NCBI GenBank assembly: GCA_945965395.1
Contig: CAMFND010000073.1
Span: forward strand, 1-54,985
Direction: 5' to 3'
From: an uncultured Bacteroides sp.
GTDB taxonomy: Bacteria; Bacteroidota; Bacteroidia; Bacteroidales; Bacteroidaceae
DNA length: 54,985 bases
Below the pieces are notes generated by a model. That model worked only from the letters and a program-made list of their open reading frames with translations. It made no database searches and was not told where the DNA came from. Both the position numbers and the translations under genes were made by a program. This document shows, one piece after another, positions 6,956-16,056 of the stretch (position 1 is the stretch's first letter; the number at the start of each line of letters is the position of its first letter).

Positions 6956-9799
6956 ATGAAAAAGTTATTGTCATTGCCACCGAATCTGGTGGAGTGTTTT
7001 CACGATATTATGCACGCGGACCACAAGGAGTGGTTCTGCACATCGGACCCGGTGGGAAAGAAACTGGGTTCGGGAGGTGGTACGGCCTGGCTGCTGAATG
7101 CTTGCCGGGAGGAAGAGGATAAGGATGCCGCACTGGGCGACTGGCTGGCACGGGAAAAGCGTATCCTGCTGCATGCGGGGGGACAGAGCCGCCGTCTGCC
7201 GGGCTATGCGCCGTCGGGCAAGGTACTGACGCCGATACCGGTGTTCCGCTGGGCACGCGGACAGCGCATCACACAGGACTTGCTGTCGCTGCAGCTGCCG
7301 CTGTATGAGGAAATCATGGAACGGGCGCCGGAGGGACTGCGCACGCTGATTGCGAGCGGCGACGTGTACATCCGTGCCACGGAACCGCTGCAGGAGATTC
7401 CGGATGTGGACGTGGTGTGCTACGGTTTGTGGGTAGACCCGGAACTGGCGAAGAACCACGGGGTGTTCGTATCGTCGCGGAAGGAACCGGAGAAGTTAGC
7501 TTTCATGCTGCAGAAGCCGAGCGTGGAGGAAATGGGCAAGCTGATGCAGGATTACCTGTTCCTGATGGACATCGGCATCTGGCTGCTGAGCGACCGTGCC
7601 ATCGAGCTGATGGTGAAACACTCTACCGACAAGAACGGGGGTGTGAAGTTCTACGACATGTACTCGGAGTTCGGACTGGCACTGGGAGCGCATCCGCGCA
7701 TCGTGGATGAGGAGCTGAACAGCCTGAAGGTGGCTATCCTGCCGCTGCCGGGCGGTGAGTTCCACCACTACGGTACGAGCCGGGAGATGATTTCGTCGAC
7801 ACTGGCGGTGCAGAACTGTGTGACGGACCAGCGGGCGATTATGCACCACAAGGTGAAACCGCATCCGGCGGTGTTCGTGCAGAATGCGGAGATGGAGTTC
7901 TCGCTGACGGCAGACAATGCGGAGGTGTGGGTGGAAAACAGCCACGTAGGCAAGAACTGGACGCTGCACAGCCGGAACATCATCACGGGAGTGCCGCGCA
8001 ACGACTGGGCGCTGAACGTGCCGGAGGGGGTGTGCATCGATGTGGTGCCGATGGGCGAACGGGAGTTTGCCGCACGTCCGTACGGTTTTAACGATAAATT
8101 CAAGGGGAGCCTGAAGGAGGCTTCTACGGCATATTTAGGTCGTCCGGTAACGGAATGGCTGGCGGAAAGAGGTCTGACAGCGGACGAGATCCGGGGCTGT
8201 GACGACTTGCAGTCGGCAGCGATTTTCCCGGTGACGGACTCGATAGAGGAATTGGGTACGGTGCTGCAATGGATGACGGACGGCGGACAGGGTGAAGCCG
8301 GACAGGCTATCTGGCAGAAGGCACGGAAGGTATCGGCCGACGAGATTTCGGCGTATGCGAACCTGCGACGGCTGTTCGCCCAGCGGGAGGTATTCCGCAA
8401 GGAGAACTGGAGCCTGCTGGCCAAGAACCAGGAACGGAGCGTGTTCTATCAGGTGGACTTGCAGGAAGCAGCGGAAGCGTTTGCCAAAGGGTGCATCGCC
8501 CTGCCGGAGGAACTGCCGGAGGGGACTTCCCTGTTGAAGCGTATCAGCGACGCGATGTTCCGTGCGAAGGTACGCGAGCTGGAAGGGAATCCGGAAGCGA
8601 AGGAACTGGAGGCACGAGCGTTCGGCCTGATGCGTCAGGGACTGACCAGCACGATGGATTACCGTCAGCAACCGAAATTGTCGGTGTATGCGGACCAGAT
8701 TGTGTGGGGACGCAGCCCGGTGCGTATCGACATTGCCGGGGGATGGACGGATACCCCACCCTACAGCCTGATGGAGGGCGGAAATGTGGTGAACCTGGCC
8801 ATTGAACTGAACGGACAGCCGCCGCTGCAGGTGTACGTGAAGCCGTCGAAGGAATACCGCATTACACTGCGCTCGATTGACCTGGGGGCCATGGAGGTGG
8901 TGTCTACCTACGAGGAGCTGCAGGATTTCAACAAGGTGGGTTCACCTTTCTCTATTCCCAAGGCGGCACTGGTACTGGCAGGATTCCATCCGGATTTCTC
9001 CATGGAACGGTTTGCTTCGCTGGAAACACAGCTGAAGGCGTTCGGCACAGGTATTGAAGTGACCTTGCTGTCGGCCATTCCGGCGGGTTCGGGACTGGGT
9101 ACCAGCTCTATCCTGGCGGCTACGGTATTAGGAGCACTGAATGATTTCTGCGGCCTGAACTGGGATAAGCAGGGTATCGGAAGCCGTACACTGGTATTGG
9201 AACAGTTGCTCACCACGGGGGGCGGCTGGCAGGATCAGTACGGAGGCGTACTGCACGGGGTAAAGCTGTTGCAGACGCAACCGGGATGGCACCAGGAACC
9301 GAAGGTACGCTGGTTGCCGGATTATCTGTTCACGAGCGACGAGTACCGCAAGTGTCACCTGCTGTATTACACGGGCATTACGCGTACGGCCAAGGGTATC
9401 CTGGCGGAGATTGTGAAGGGCATGTTCCTGAACTCGAACCGTCACCTGTACCTGCTGGAACAGATGAAGGGCCACGCCATGGATATGTACGACGCCATCC
9501 TGCGGAATGACTTTGAGGAAACGGGACGTCTGATACGGAAGACGTGGAAGCAGAACCAGTTGCTGGATGAGGGCACGAATCCGGCAGCGGTACAGGCCTT
9601 GACGGAACGGATAGACGACCTCTGCTCAGGATATAAGTTGCCGGGGGCCGGGGGCGGCGGTTACCTGTACATGGTGGCCAAGGATCCGGATGCAGCGGTG
9701 CGTATCCGCCGGATTCTGACAGAGGAACGTCCGAACGAACGGGCGCGCTTCGTGGAGATGAGCTTATCGAACAAGGGACTGGAAATTAGCAGAAGCTAA
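6956..9799 (+). CDS. fkp: Bifunctional L-fucokinase / GDP-L-fucose pyrophosphorylase
   Basis: A protein of about 947 residues that closely follows the B. fragilis Fkp sequence as I know it. N-terminal half: guanylyltransferase domain with LLHAGGQSRRLPGYAPSGK near 71-89. C-terminal third: GHMP kinase domain with WGRSPVRIDIAGGWTDTPPY, GSGLGTSSI near 710 and LPGAGGGGYLYMV near 895. It phosphorylates L-fucose and joins it to GTP to give GDP-fucose, which decorates capsule and surface glycoproteins. I chose ATG 6956 (MKKLLSLPPNL) by alignment to known Fkp starts; ATG 6950 (MPMKKLL) is also possible. A terminator follows. Confidence 0.96.
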   Translation: MKKLLSLPPNLVECFHDIMHADHKEWFCTSDPVGKKLGSGGGTAWLLNACREEEDKDAALGDWLAREKRILLHAGGQSRRLPGYAPSGKVLTPIPVFRWARGQRITQDLLSLQLPLYEEIMERAPEGLRTLIASGDVYIRATEPLQEIPDVDVVCYGLWVDPELAKNHGVFVSSRKEPEKLAFMLQKPSVEEMGKLMQDYLFLMDIGIWLLSDRAIELMVKHSTDKNGGVKFYDMYSEFGLALGAHPRIVDEELNSLKVAILPLPGGEFHHYGTSREMISSTLAVQNCVTDQRAIMHHKVKPHPAVFVQNAEMEFSLTADNAEVWVENSHVGKNWTLHSRNIITGVPRNDWALNVPEGVCIDVVPMGEREFAARPYGFNDKFKGSLKEASTAYLGRPVTEWLAERGLTADEIRGCDDLQSAAIFPVTDSIEELGTVLQWMTDGGQGEAGQAIWQKARKVSADEISAYANLRRLFAQREVFRKENWSLLAKNQERSVFYQVDLQEAAEAFAKGCIALPEELPEGTSLLKRISDAMFRAKVRELEGNPEAKELEARAFGLMRQGLTSTMDYRQQPKLSVYADQIVWGRSPVRIDIAGGWTDTPPYSLMEGGNVVNLAIELNGQPPLQVYVKPSKEYRITLRSIDLGAMEVVSTYEELQDFNKVGSPFSIPKAALVLAGFHPDFSMERFASLETQLKAFGTGIEVTLLSAIPAGSGLGTSSILAATVLGALNDFCGLNWDKQGIGSRTLVLEQLLTTGGGWQDQYGGVLHGVKLLQTQPGWHQEPKVRWLPDYLFTSDEYRKCHLLYYTGITRTAKGILAEIVKGMFLNSNRHLYLLEQMKGHAMDMYDAILRNDFEETGRLIRKTWKQNQLLDEGTNPAAVQALTERIDDLCSGYKLPGAGGGGYLYMVAKDPDAAVRIRRILTEERPNERARFVEMSLSNKGLEISRS

Positions 9800-9842
9800 G
9801 TTTCAGGAGGGTTATTCTGACTTTTTTATGTCAGATAATACG

Positions 9843-9899
9843 AAGAATGAGGTAGAAACGATATTTTCTGGCGGGAAACATGGGTTTTACCTCATTCTT
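9843..9899 (+). terminator. Terminator after fkp
   Basis: 12-bp perfect stem AAGAATGAGGTA / TACCTCATTCTT with a 33-nt loop, followed by TTTTC. The next promoter box starts only 4 bp later. Confidence 0.7.
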
Positions 9900-9902
9900 T
9901 TC

Positions 9903-9910
9903 TACCTTTG
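9903..9910 (+). promoter_or_regulatory. -7 box of the wzi promoter
   Basis: TACCTTTG, a perfect TAnnTTTG, 30 bp before the chosen wzi ATG (9941). No good TTTG is present at -33. Its position rules out the alternative TTG start at 9908. Confidence 0.65.
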
Positions 9911-9940
9911 CGCAGAATTTATTCTGAATACATCATTAGT

Positions 9941-11428
9941 ATGAATTTATCGAAATCAATCTTACTTCTTTTTTTGGCGACTCCTGCCCTGGCGCAAGAG
10001 AGTGCGCAGGAGTTTCAATATCGGGTGGAAGCAGCGGCTACTGCCTCTTCGGGCACGTATGCCCCACTCTGGCTGACGGCCAACCGCTTTGGTATGGAAA
10101 GCGAAAAACCGAACAGCGGCTACCTGAGAGCAGGAATCAACTGGCATAAACCATTAAAGAGAGGATGGCGCATTGACGCCGGACTGGATCTGGCTGGAGG
10201 CGTGAAACAGACATCGGACTTCTGGGTGCAGCAGGCGTATGCAGACATTTCCTGGAAGGTGCTGACGCTAAGTATCGGAAGCAAGGAACGGATGGGGTTT
10301 CCGTTAGAAAAGAACAGTGAACTGACCAGCGGATGGATGGCGGAAGGACCGAATATGCGGCCAATTCCACAAATAAGAGGTGAAATCAAGGAGTTTCTGC
10401 CAATACCGGGCACACGAAACTGGCTGGCTTTTAAAGGCCACCTGGCGTACGGGATGTTTACAGATGGAAACTGGCAGGAGGATTTTTGCGGAGTAAACCA
10501 GACATTTGCCAAGAAAGTGATGTATCACAGTAAGTCGCTGATGTTCCGGTTGGGCAACAAGGAAAAGCTGCCCCTGGAATTTGAATTCGGCCTGTTCATG
10601 GCGACCCAGTTTGGAGGAGACCAATACAGGAAGCAGGCCAACGGTTCATCGAAGCAGACCATTGACATGCCCGACGGCCTGAAATCTTACTGGCATGCCT
10701 TGTTCCCCACAGCTGGCGGAGAGGATACACCGGAAGGAGAACAGGTGAACGTGGAGGGCAACATGCTGGGAAGCTGGAACTTTGCCCTGAACTATTACTT
10801 CGGTGACTGGAAGGTAAGAGCCACATTGGACCATTATTTTGAGGACCACTCGCAGATGTTCTGGGAATACGGTCGCTGGAAGGACGGACAGTTGGGCATC
10901 GAGGTGTATCTGCCGAAGAACAAATGGGTGTCGGCCGTGTTATGGGAAGGCATCAGTACAAAGGATGCGTCGGGACCCGTCTTGTATGACGGTTTCTGGG
11001 GTTCGTTCCCGGACCTGCAGATGAGCGGTGGAGATAACTACTACAACCACTATATTTATCAGGCATGGCAGCACTACGGACAAGGTATCGGCCATCCGCT
11101 GATAGCAGGACCTGCCTATAATGAGGACAGAACCATCCGCTTCAGAAGCAACCGTATGAAGGCGCAGCATGTGGGCATCTCGGGCAATCCGTCGGAGGAG
11201 TGGAAATGGAGAATCATGGCATCGTATGCCCGTCACTGGGGTACGTATGCTCATCCGCTGGATAAGATGCGGAAGCAGTTCAGCAGCATGGCTGAGGTGA
11301 CTTACCTGCCCCAATGGGCCAAAGGATGGAGTCTGAGCGCTGCCTTGGGACTGGACAGAGGAAATTACCTGGGAAACAGCACGGGTGGCATGATTACACT
11401 TAGAAAAACGGGAGGATTTGGAAAATGA
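9941..11428 (+). CDS. Capsule assembly Wzi-family outer-membrane protein
   Basis: A 495-residue protein with a signal peptide (MNLSKSILLLFLATPALAQ) and a long region rich in alternating aromatic residues, consistent with an outer-membrane beta-barrel. TASSGTYAPLWLTANRFG near the mature N-terminus, and the series of WNFALNYYFGDWKVRATLDH-like strands, are typical of Bacteroides Wzi/capsule-assembly proteins. Wzi helps anchor or organise capsular polysaccharide on the cell surface. The promoter box at 9903-9910 fixes the start at 9941. The gene overlaps the next by 4 bp (ATGA), so the two are translationally coupled, and a WcaJ-type transferase gene follows. Confidence 0.85.
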   Translation: MNLSKSILLLFLATPALAQESAQEFQYRVEAAATASSGTYAPLWLTANRFGMESEKPNSGYLRAGINWHKPLKRGWRIDAGLDLAGGVKQTSDFWVQQAYADISWKVLTLSIGSKERMGFPLEKNSELTSGWMAEGPNMRPIPQIRGEIKEFLPIPGTRNWLAFKGHLAYGMFTDGNWQEDFCGVNQTFAKKVMYHSKSLMFRLGNKEKLPLEFEFGLFMATQFGGDQYRKQANGSSKQTIDMPDGLKSYWHALFPTAGGEDTPEGEQVNVEGNMLGSWNFALNYYFGDWKVRATLDHYFEDHSQMFWEYGRWKDGQLGIEVYLPKNKWVSAVLWEGISTKDASGPVLYDGFWGSFPDLQMSGGDNYYNHYIYQAWQHYGQGIGHPLIAGPAYNEDRTIRFRSNRMKAQHVGISGNPSEEWKWRIMASYARHWGTYAHPLDKMRKQFSSMAEVTYLPQWAKGWSLSAALGLDRGNYLGNSTGGMITLRKTGGFGK

Positions 11429-11874
11429 AGAAATGGATATATACAATAATTGCCGTAATAGGCATGGCGTTGGGAACTGCCGGATGCAAGAAAGCGCCCA
11501 TCAACAGTGACGTGGAAGGATTCTGGATACTGGAACGGTTTACCGTGGCAGAAACGGATGAGACCGTGGAGTGCGAAAGGCTGTACTACAGCATTACGCG
11601 CATGGTGACGGAGGTGGCCGAAAAGGACGGCTCAAAGGGATACGGAGCTTACATAGGGCGTACGGAATACCGGAACAATGAAACAAAACTAGTGGTAAAG
11701 GACTTCAAAATACGCCAGTCTACCGGCGACAGCGGACAGGATGCTCCCGTAGAGAAACTGAAGCACTTCGGCATCAATAACCAGCAAGAAACGGTGTTCG
11801 ATATTGTGAAGTGCGATGGAAAAAAAATGATACTGGAATCGGACTATGCACGGTTGGAATTAAAGAAATTCTAA
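11425..11874 (+). CDS. Small lipoprotein coupled to wzi (DUF4847-like)
   Basis: A 149-residue protein with a lipoprotein signal peptide: MKKWIYTIIAVIGMALGTAG then C21 as the lipidated cysteine. The mature part (GFWILERFTVAETDETVECE, then strands to DYARLELKKF) looks like a small beta-sandwich or lipocalin-like fold; I think it belongs to DUF4847, but that is a family guess. The ATG overlaps the wzi stop (ATGA), so it is probably made in step with Wzi and may be a periplasmic or outer-membrane partner. No catalytic residues are recognisable. Confidence 0.7.
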   Translation: MKKWIYTIIAVIGMALGTAGCKKAPINSDVEGFWILERFTVAETDETVECERLYYSITRMVTEVAEKDGSKGYGAYIGRTEYRNNETKLVVKDFKIRQSTGDSGQDAPVEKLKHFGINNQQETVFDIVKCDGKKMILESDYARLELKKF

Positions 11875-11965
11875 GACTTTTTTTCAGAAATCAGGGATTA
11901 GAGTTGGAAAAAAGGAAGAAAATCCCTTAATTTACACGTTCCAACCTTAAATTATTTGCGATAAT

Positions 11966-13375
11966 ATGAGAACAAAGTATGAGACATATAATGATTGGGT
12001 AAGCTTATTCATTACAAGCTGCGAGACTATACTGGCCGGAGGACTATTTTATGTATTGTTCATGCTGATTAAAAATACGGCCTGGCAACAAATTCTGAAT
12101 GTACCGCATTACCAGGTGTTGCTTACGGTGATGCTATGTTACTTCATTTCCTCCATGCAAGTAGGCGTTGTACTTTATAAGAGAAAAGTATATGCCTATC
12201 AGATTATAAGCAAGATAAGTAAAACGATATTTCTTTTCGGAATAATCGCAGGAATAGTACTGGAAGCAGGAGAATTTATGGATAGCTGGTCTTACTTTTA
12301 CCTGTTTTATCTGATTACTTTATTCCTATGTATTATCATTTTCCGTATCTTCCTGCGCAAGATGTTGAAGCAATACCGCTCCAAAGGTGGGAACTTACGT
12401 TTTGTAGTATTGGTGGGAAGCGGAGAAAACAATCTGGAACTATATCACGAAATGACAGATCAGAGTTGGGCAGGATACAGAGTAAACGGTTACTTTGACC
12501 ATGAACCCAATCCGGATTTTCCTCCTGAATGTCCTTACTTAGGGAAGCCTACCGACGTAATAAAGTACTTGGAAAAGAATGCAAACACTCATTATTTGTT
12601 TTGCTGTCTTCATTCGAAAGATCATGAAATAATACGCCCGCTAATTGATTATTGTGAGAACAACCTAGTGCATTTCTACAGCGTGCCAAACGTACGCACT
12701 TACCTGCACAAGCGTATGTATTTCAACATGATGGGAAGTGTACCTTACTTGAGCTTGCGAAAAGACCCGCTGAGCCGAACCGGGAACAAACTTCTAAAAC
12801 GAACATTCGATATTGTTTTCTCACTGACATTCCTGTGTACACTCTTCCCTATCATCCTGCTCATAGTGACCATCATTACCAAGCTGACCATGCCGGGACC
12901 GATATTCTTCAAGCAGAAACGCAACGGACAGAATGATAAGGAGTTTTATTGCTACAAGTTCCGGAGCATGAAGGTGAACGCACAGGCAGATTCACTGCAA
13001 GCTACAAAGGATGACCCGCGCAAGACTCGCTGGGGAAACATCATGCGAAAAACGAGTATCGACGAACTGCCGCAGTTTATCAATGTGCTGTTAGGTGACA
13101 TGAGCGTGGTGGGCCCCCGCCCGCACATGCTGAAACATACAGAAGAGTATTCGAAACTGATTAACAAGTATATGGTGAGACATTTCGTGAAACCGGGTAT
13201 CACGGGATGGAGCCAGGTGACGGGTTACCGCGGGGAAACCAAGGAGCTGAAAGATATGGAAGGACGTATCCGCGGAGATATCTGGTACATTGAACACTGG
13301 AGCTTCGGCCTGGATTTGTTCATCATCTACAAGACGGTGGCCAACGCCATACATGGAGAGAAAAACGCGTATTAA
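11966..13375 (+). CDS. Undecaprenyl-phosphate sugar phosphotransferase (WcaJ/exopolysaccharide initiation)
   Basis: A 469-residue membrane protein. The N-terminal 130 residues hold four or five hydrophobic segments; the middle has a Rossmann-like CoA-binding region (VVLVGSGENNLELY near 150). The C-terminal bacterial sugar transferase domain contains KRTFDIVFSLTFL near 275, FFKQKRNGQNDKEFYCYKFR near 315, IDELPQFINVLLGDMSVVGP near 370 and KPGITGWSQVTGYRGET near 412. It transfers a sugar-1-phosphate from a UDP-sugar to undecaprenyl phosphate, the first committed step of capsule repeat-unit synthesis. Its place after wzi agrees; the sugar used (glucose or another) cannot be told. Confidence 0.9.
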   Translation: MRTKYETYNDWVSLFITSCETILAGGLFYVLFMLIKNTAWQQILNVPHYQVLLTVMLCYFISSMQVGVVLYKRKVYAYQIISKISKTIFLFGIIAGIVLEAGEFMDSWSYFYLFYLITLFLCIIIFRIFLRKMLKQYRSKGGNLRFVVLVGSGENNLELYHEMTDQSWAGYRVNGYFDHEPNPDFPPECPYLGKPTDVIKYLEKNANTHYLFCCLHSKDHEIIRPLIDYCENNLVHFYSVPNVRTYLHKRMYFNMMGSVPYLSLRKDPLSRTGNKLLKRTFDIVFSLTFLCTLFPIILLIVTIITKLTMPGPIFFKQKRNGQNDKEFYCYKFRSMKVNAQADSLQATKDDPRKTRWGNIMRKTSIDELPQFINVLLGDMSVVGPRPHMLKHTEEYSKLINKYMVRHFVKPGITGWSQVTGYRGETKELKDMEGRIRGDIWYIEHWSFGLDLFIIYKTVANAIHGEKNAY

Positions 13376-13403
13376 GCTACGCTGAAAGATACACATACCA
13401 ACG

Positions 13404-13455
13404 AAAAGAAGCTGTTTCACACACGGAGCATTCCGACAGTGAAACAGCTTCTTTT
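13404..13455. terminator. Bidirectional terminator between the transferase gene and rlmI
   Basis: Perfect 17-bp stem AAAAGAAGCTGTTTCAC / GTGAAACAGCTTCTTTT with an 18-nt loop, giving T-runs on both strands between two convergent genes. Confidence 0.88.
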
Positions 13456-13477
13456 ATTATATTCCTTTTGGGGAGAA

Positions 13478-14665
13478 TTATTCTACGTAGAGCACCAGCC
13501 CCTTGAGGTATTCGCCTTCCGGATGGTAGATGTTGACCGGATGGTCACCCGGCTGGGTGAGCTGGTGAAGGATGCGCACGCTGCGTCCGCTCTGTGCAGC
13601 GGCGGTAAACACGGCATTACGGAAGTCCTGCTTGTTCACCACCTGAGAGCAGGAAAAGGTGAAGAGGATGCCGCCCGGACGTATCTTTTCGAAGGCCTTG
13701 GCATTGAGCTTGGTGTAACCGCGAAGGGCATTGCGCAGGGCATCGCGGTGCTTGGCAAAGGCCGGCGGGTCGAGAATAATCAGGTCGTACTGGTCGCCCA
13801 TGCGGTCGAGGAACTTGAAGGCATCTTCCGCAAAGGCCTGGTGACGGGTATCGCCGGGGAAGTTAAGAGATACGTTCTCGTTGGTCAGGTCGATGGCTTT
13901 GGCAGAGCTGTCTACCGAGTGAACGAGGTTGGCCCCTCCCCTCATGGCATAGAACGAGAAGCCGCCGGTGTAGCAGAACATGTTGAGCACGTTACGGCCA
14001 CGGGCATAGCGTTCCAACAGGGCACGGTTCTCACGCTGGTCGACGAAGAAACCGGTCTTCTGTCCCTTGAGCCAGTCTACGTGGAACTTCAGTCCGTTCT
14101 CCATGGCCACGTTCTCCGGACTTCCGCCTTTGAGGAAGCCGTTTTCGGTAGCCAGCAGGTCGGCCTTGAAGGGCAGCGTGGTTTCTGATTTATAATAGAT
14201 GTGCTGGATGACGTCGCCCATCACTTCTTCGAGGGCTTCGGCCACCGCCATACGGTCGAGATGCATGCCGGCAGAGTGTGCCTGCATGACGGCGGTATGG
14301 TCGTACACGTCGATAATCAGTCCGGGCAGGTTATCGCCCTCGCCGTGTACCAGACGGTAGGTGTTGTTCTGAGGATTGCCCAACACGCCCAAGGCACAGC
14401 GGAGGTCTTTGGCCACCTGCAGGCGGCGTACCCAGAACGCATGGTCGATGGGTTCCTGACGGAAGGAAAGCACACGCACGGCGATGCTTCCAATCTGGAA
14501 ATGTCCGCAGGCAATGAATTCTTTCTTGGAGGTGTAGACATCTACTACTTCACCTTCTTCCGGCTCTCCTTCCACACGGGCGATGGCTCCGGAAAAAACC
14601 CAGGGATGGAAACGCTTGAGCGATTCTTCCTTTCCGGGTTTGAGAAATACTTTCTTATAGCTCAT
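13478..14665 (-). CDS. Class I SAM-dependent rRNA methyltransferase (RlmI-like)
   Basis: A 395-residue protein with an N-terminal PUA-like domain (HPWVFSGAIARVEGEPEEGE) and a Rossmann methyltransferase core: GQKTGFFVDQRENRALLERY near 202-221, NMFCYTGGFSFYAMRGGA near 230 as the SAM-binding motif, and IILDPPAFAKHR near 294 as the catalytic DPP loop. RlmI methylates C5 of a cytosine in 23S rRNA (m5C1962 in E. coli); the family fit is good, the exact target is inferred. It is the last gene of an apparent operon with the exonuclease (17 bp upstream) and DUF5063. The strong terminator at 13404-13455 ends the transcript. Confidence 0.88.
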   Translation of the reverse strand: MSYKKVFLKPGKEESLKRFHPWVFSGAIARVEGEPEEGEVVDVYTSKKEFIACGHFQIGSIAVRVLSFRQEPIDHAFWVRRLQVAKDLRCALGVLGNPQNNTYRLVHGEGDNLPGLIIDVYDHTAVMQAHSAGMHLDRMAVAEALEEVMGDVIQHIYYKSETTLPFKADLLATENGFLKGGSPENVAMENGLKFHVDWLKGQKTGFFVDQRENRALLERYARGRNVLNMFCYTGGFSFYAMRGGANLVHSVDSSAKAIDLTNENVSLNFPGDTRHQAFAEDAFKFLDRMGDQYDLIILDPPAFAKHRDALRNALRGYTKLNAKAFEKIRPGGILFTFSCSQVVNKQDFRNAVFTAAAQSGRSVRILHQLTQPGDHPVNIYHPEGEYLKGLVLYVE

Positions 14666-14682
14666 TTGTATGGTTTAAGTGA

Positions 14683-15324
14683 TTAATCTTCGAGGGGTTG
14701 CGGGAGAACTTCCGTACGTATCACACGGTATTTGCCCGAAAGACGAAGTTCTTCCAGGTATTGATAAATGCGCACGCAGGCCCAGGCATCGGTGGCGGCA
14801 TAGAGCTGCTGTGCCTCAGTCAGGGTGTCGGCCTCCCAGTTGGACAAGCGCTGGCTCTTGGAAATCTTTTCCTGAAAGAGGAGGGCATAGATTTTCTGCA
14901 GGCTCTTTTCTTCGATACCGAAAGAGGCTACGTAGTCCTGCAGCTCCACCCAGTTGCCCGTGCGCGGGTCTTTCTGGTTGCGGCGGCGCAGCATGGCGAA
15001 ATCGTCTTTCAGCGACAGGCCGATTTTGAGCACGTCGTTCTGAAGGAACTCTTCCAGGAAATCCGGCAGCCCGAGGTGGTTCAGGCGGAACAGGAAGCAG
15101 GTGTCGTAAGTAGAGACCTGCAAGAGGGCCACCTTGTTGACAGCTCCCTTCCGGAACGAGGGGCGTGTTTCAGTGTCCACCCCTACCAGTACATGGGTAT
15201 TGAGGTAATCGATGGCCTTGCGGGCCTCGGCCTCGGTGTAAATCACGAAGATGCGACCGGGGAAAGAGACTTTGGGTAACTCCGCAACGATTTTCTTATC
15301 TATTTTACTCTGTAGTTCTACCAT
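14683..15324 (-). CDS. 3'-5' exonuclease, DEDDy type
   Basis: A 213-residue single-domain DnaQ-like exonuclease. The four metal-binding acids and the tyrosine are visible: D50 and E52 in VGVDTETRP, D107/D108 in LSLKDDFAML, and Y175 with D179 in QLYAATDAW. The domain resembles those of RNase D and WRN; substrates are 3' ends of DNA or RNA, not determined here. No HRDC domain is present. It lies 19 bp downstream of the DUF5063 gene and 17 bp upstream of the rRNA methyltransferase gene, so a role in RNA maturation would fit, but this is inference. Confidence 0.88.
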   Translation of the reverse strand: MVELQSKIDKKIVAELPKVSFPGRIFVIYTEAEARKAIDYLNTHVLVGVDTETRPSFRKGAVNKVALLQVSTYDTCFLFRLNHLGLPDFLEEFLQNDVLKIGLSLKDDFAMLRRRNQKDPRTGNWVELQDYVASFGIEEKSLQKIYALLFQEKISKSQRLSNWEADTLTEAQQLYAATDAWACVRIYQYLEELRLSGKYRVIRTEVLPQPLED

Positions 15325-15343
15325 TCAGTTTACGGGTTTAGGG

Positions 15344-15967
15344 TTATTCGTCGTCGCCCATGTCAAGGCCTTCGTAGAGTTCTTCTTCGGTGCAATTGTC
15401 TTCGTAAAGTGCGGCATCTTCCTCTTCCTGACTGCTGTGTGAAAGCTGGCGGTACTTCACGTCGTGAAGGGCACGCATCACATTGACCAGGCGCTGTCCC
15501 CAGAACTCGGCAAAGAGTTCACGGCAGATGGCTAAGGAGTCGTTCATGGTGTGCTCCAGGCCCAACTGGAACACGCAGATGAAATCCTTGATGGGCTGGT
15601 AAATGTCGGCCAGGCTTTCGGAAATGTTCTGATGAATGGGGGTATCACTATAGGCCATGTCATCGAGGAACACCTCGAGGTAGTCATCGTATTCGCCCAA
15701 GAGAGAGGCGATGGAGCCGCGAAGCACTTCGTAATCGGTCTCGGTCACGAAGGTTTCCGGGTCGGCATCTTCCATCCGCTCACAAGCAGGAAGCAACGAA
15801 GCCTTCAGGTATAAAAGGGGAAGGAGTTTCAGAGATTTGTCGACGAAATCCCGACAACGCATATCGGACACACGATCCATAAATCCACAGAACTCGGCAG
15901 CCACTGTCACGAACTCGACTGCATTTTTATCGAATATTACTTGAGAGTTTTTTTCTTCCATATTCAT
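15344..15967 (-). CDS. DUF5063 domain protein
   Basis: An acidic protein of about 207 residues, mostly helical, with several cysteines (AAEFCGFM, DMRCRDFVDK, ACERMED) and a very acidic tail (EEEDAALYEDNCTEEELYEG). It matches the DUF5063 family known from Bacteroidales, of unknown function. An upstream in-frame ATG at 15991 would give eight more residues, but it lies upstream of the -7 box at 15981-15988, so the start must be ATG 15967 or 15961, giving a very short leader. It is the first gene of the operon that continues into the exonuclease and rRNA methyltransferase. Confidence 0.75.
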   Translation of the reverse strand: MNMEEKNSQVIFDKNAVEFVTVAAEFCGFMDRVSDMRCRDFVDKSLKLLPLLYLKASLLPACERMEDADPETFVTETDYEVLRGSIASLLGEYDDYLEVFLDDMAYSDTPIHQNISESLADIYQPIKDFICVFQLGLEHTMNDSLAICRELFAEFWGQRLVNVMRALHDVKYRQLSHSSQEEEDAALYEDNCTEEELYEGLDMGDDE

Positions 15968-15980
15968 GCTAATTGACGTG

Positions 15981-15988
15981 CAAAGGTA
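15981..15988 (-). promoter_or_regulatory. -7 box for the DUF5063 operon
   Basis: Reverse strand reads TACCTTTG (plus strand CAAAGGTA), 13 bp before ATG 15967. It is divergent from the ftsK promoter 32 bp away. Confidence 0.6.
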
Positions 15989-16020
15989 CAAAAAAAATTT
16001 CTCAGTTTTAGTTTTATTCG

Positions 16021-16028
16021 TACATTTG
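16021..16028 (+). promoter_or_regulatory. -7 box for ftsK
   Basis: TACATTTG, 28 bp before the ftsK ATG at 16057; no clear -33 TTTG. Confidence 0.6.
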
Positions 16029-16056
16029 CATGTATGTTTAGTTAATTCGAATCATC

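Noticed and set aside
9908-9940. TTG start for wzi eleven codons upstream
   Set aside because: It lies inside the -7 promoter box; the signal peptide begins at ATG 9941.
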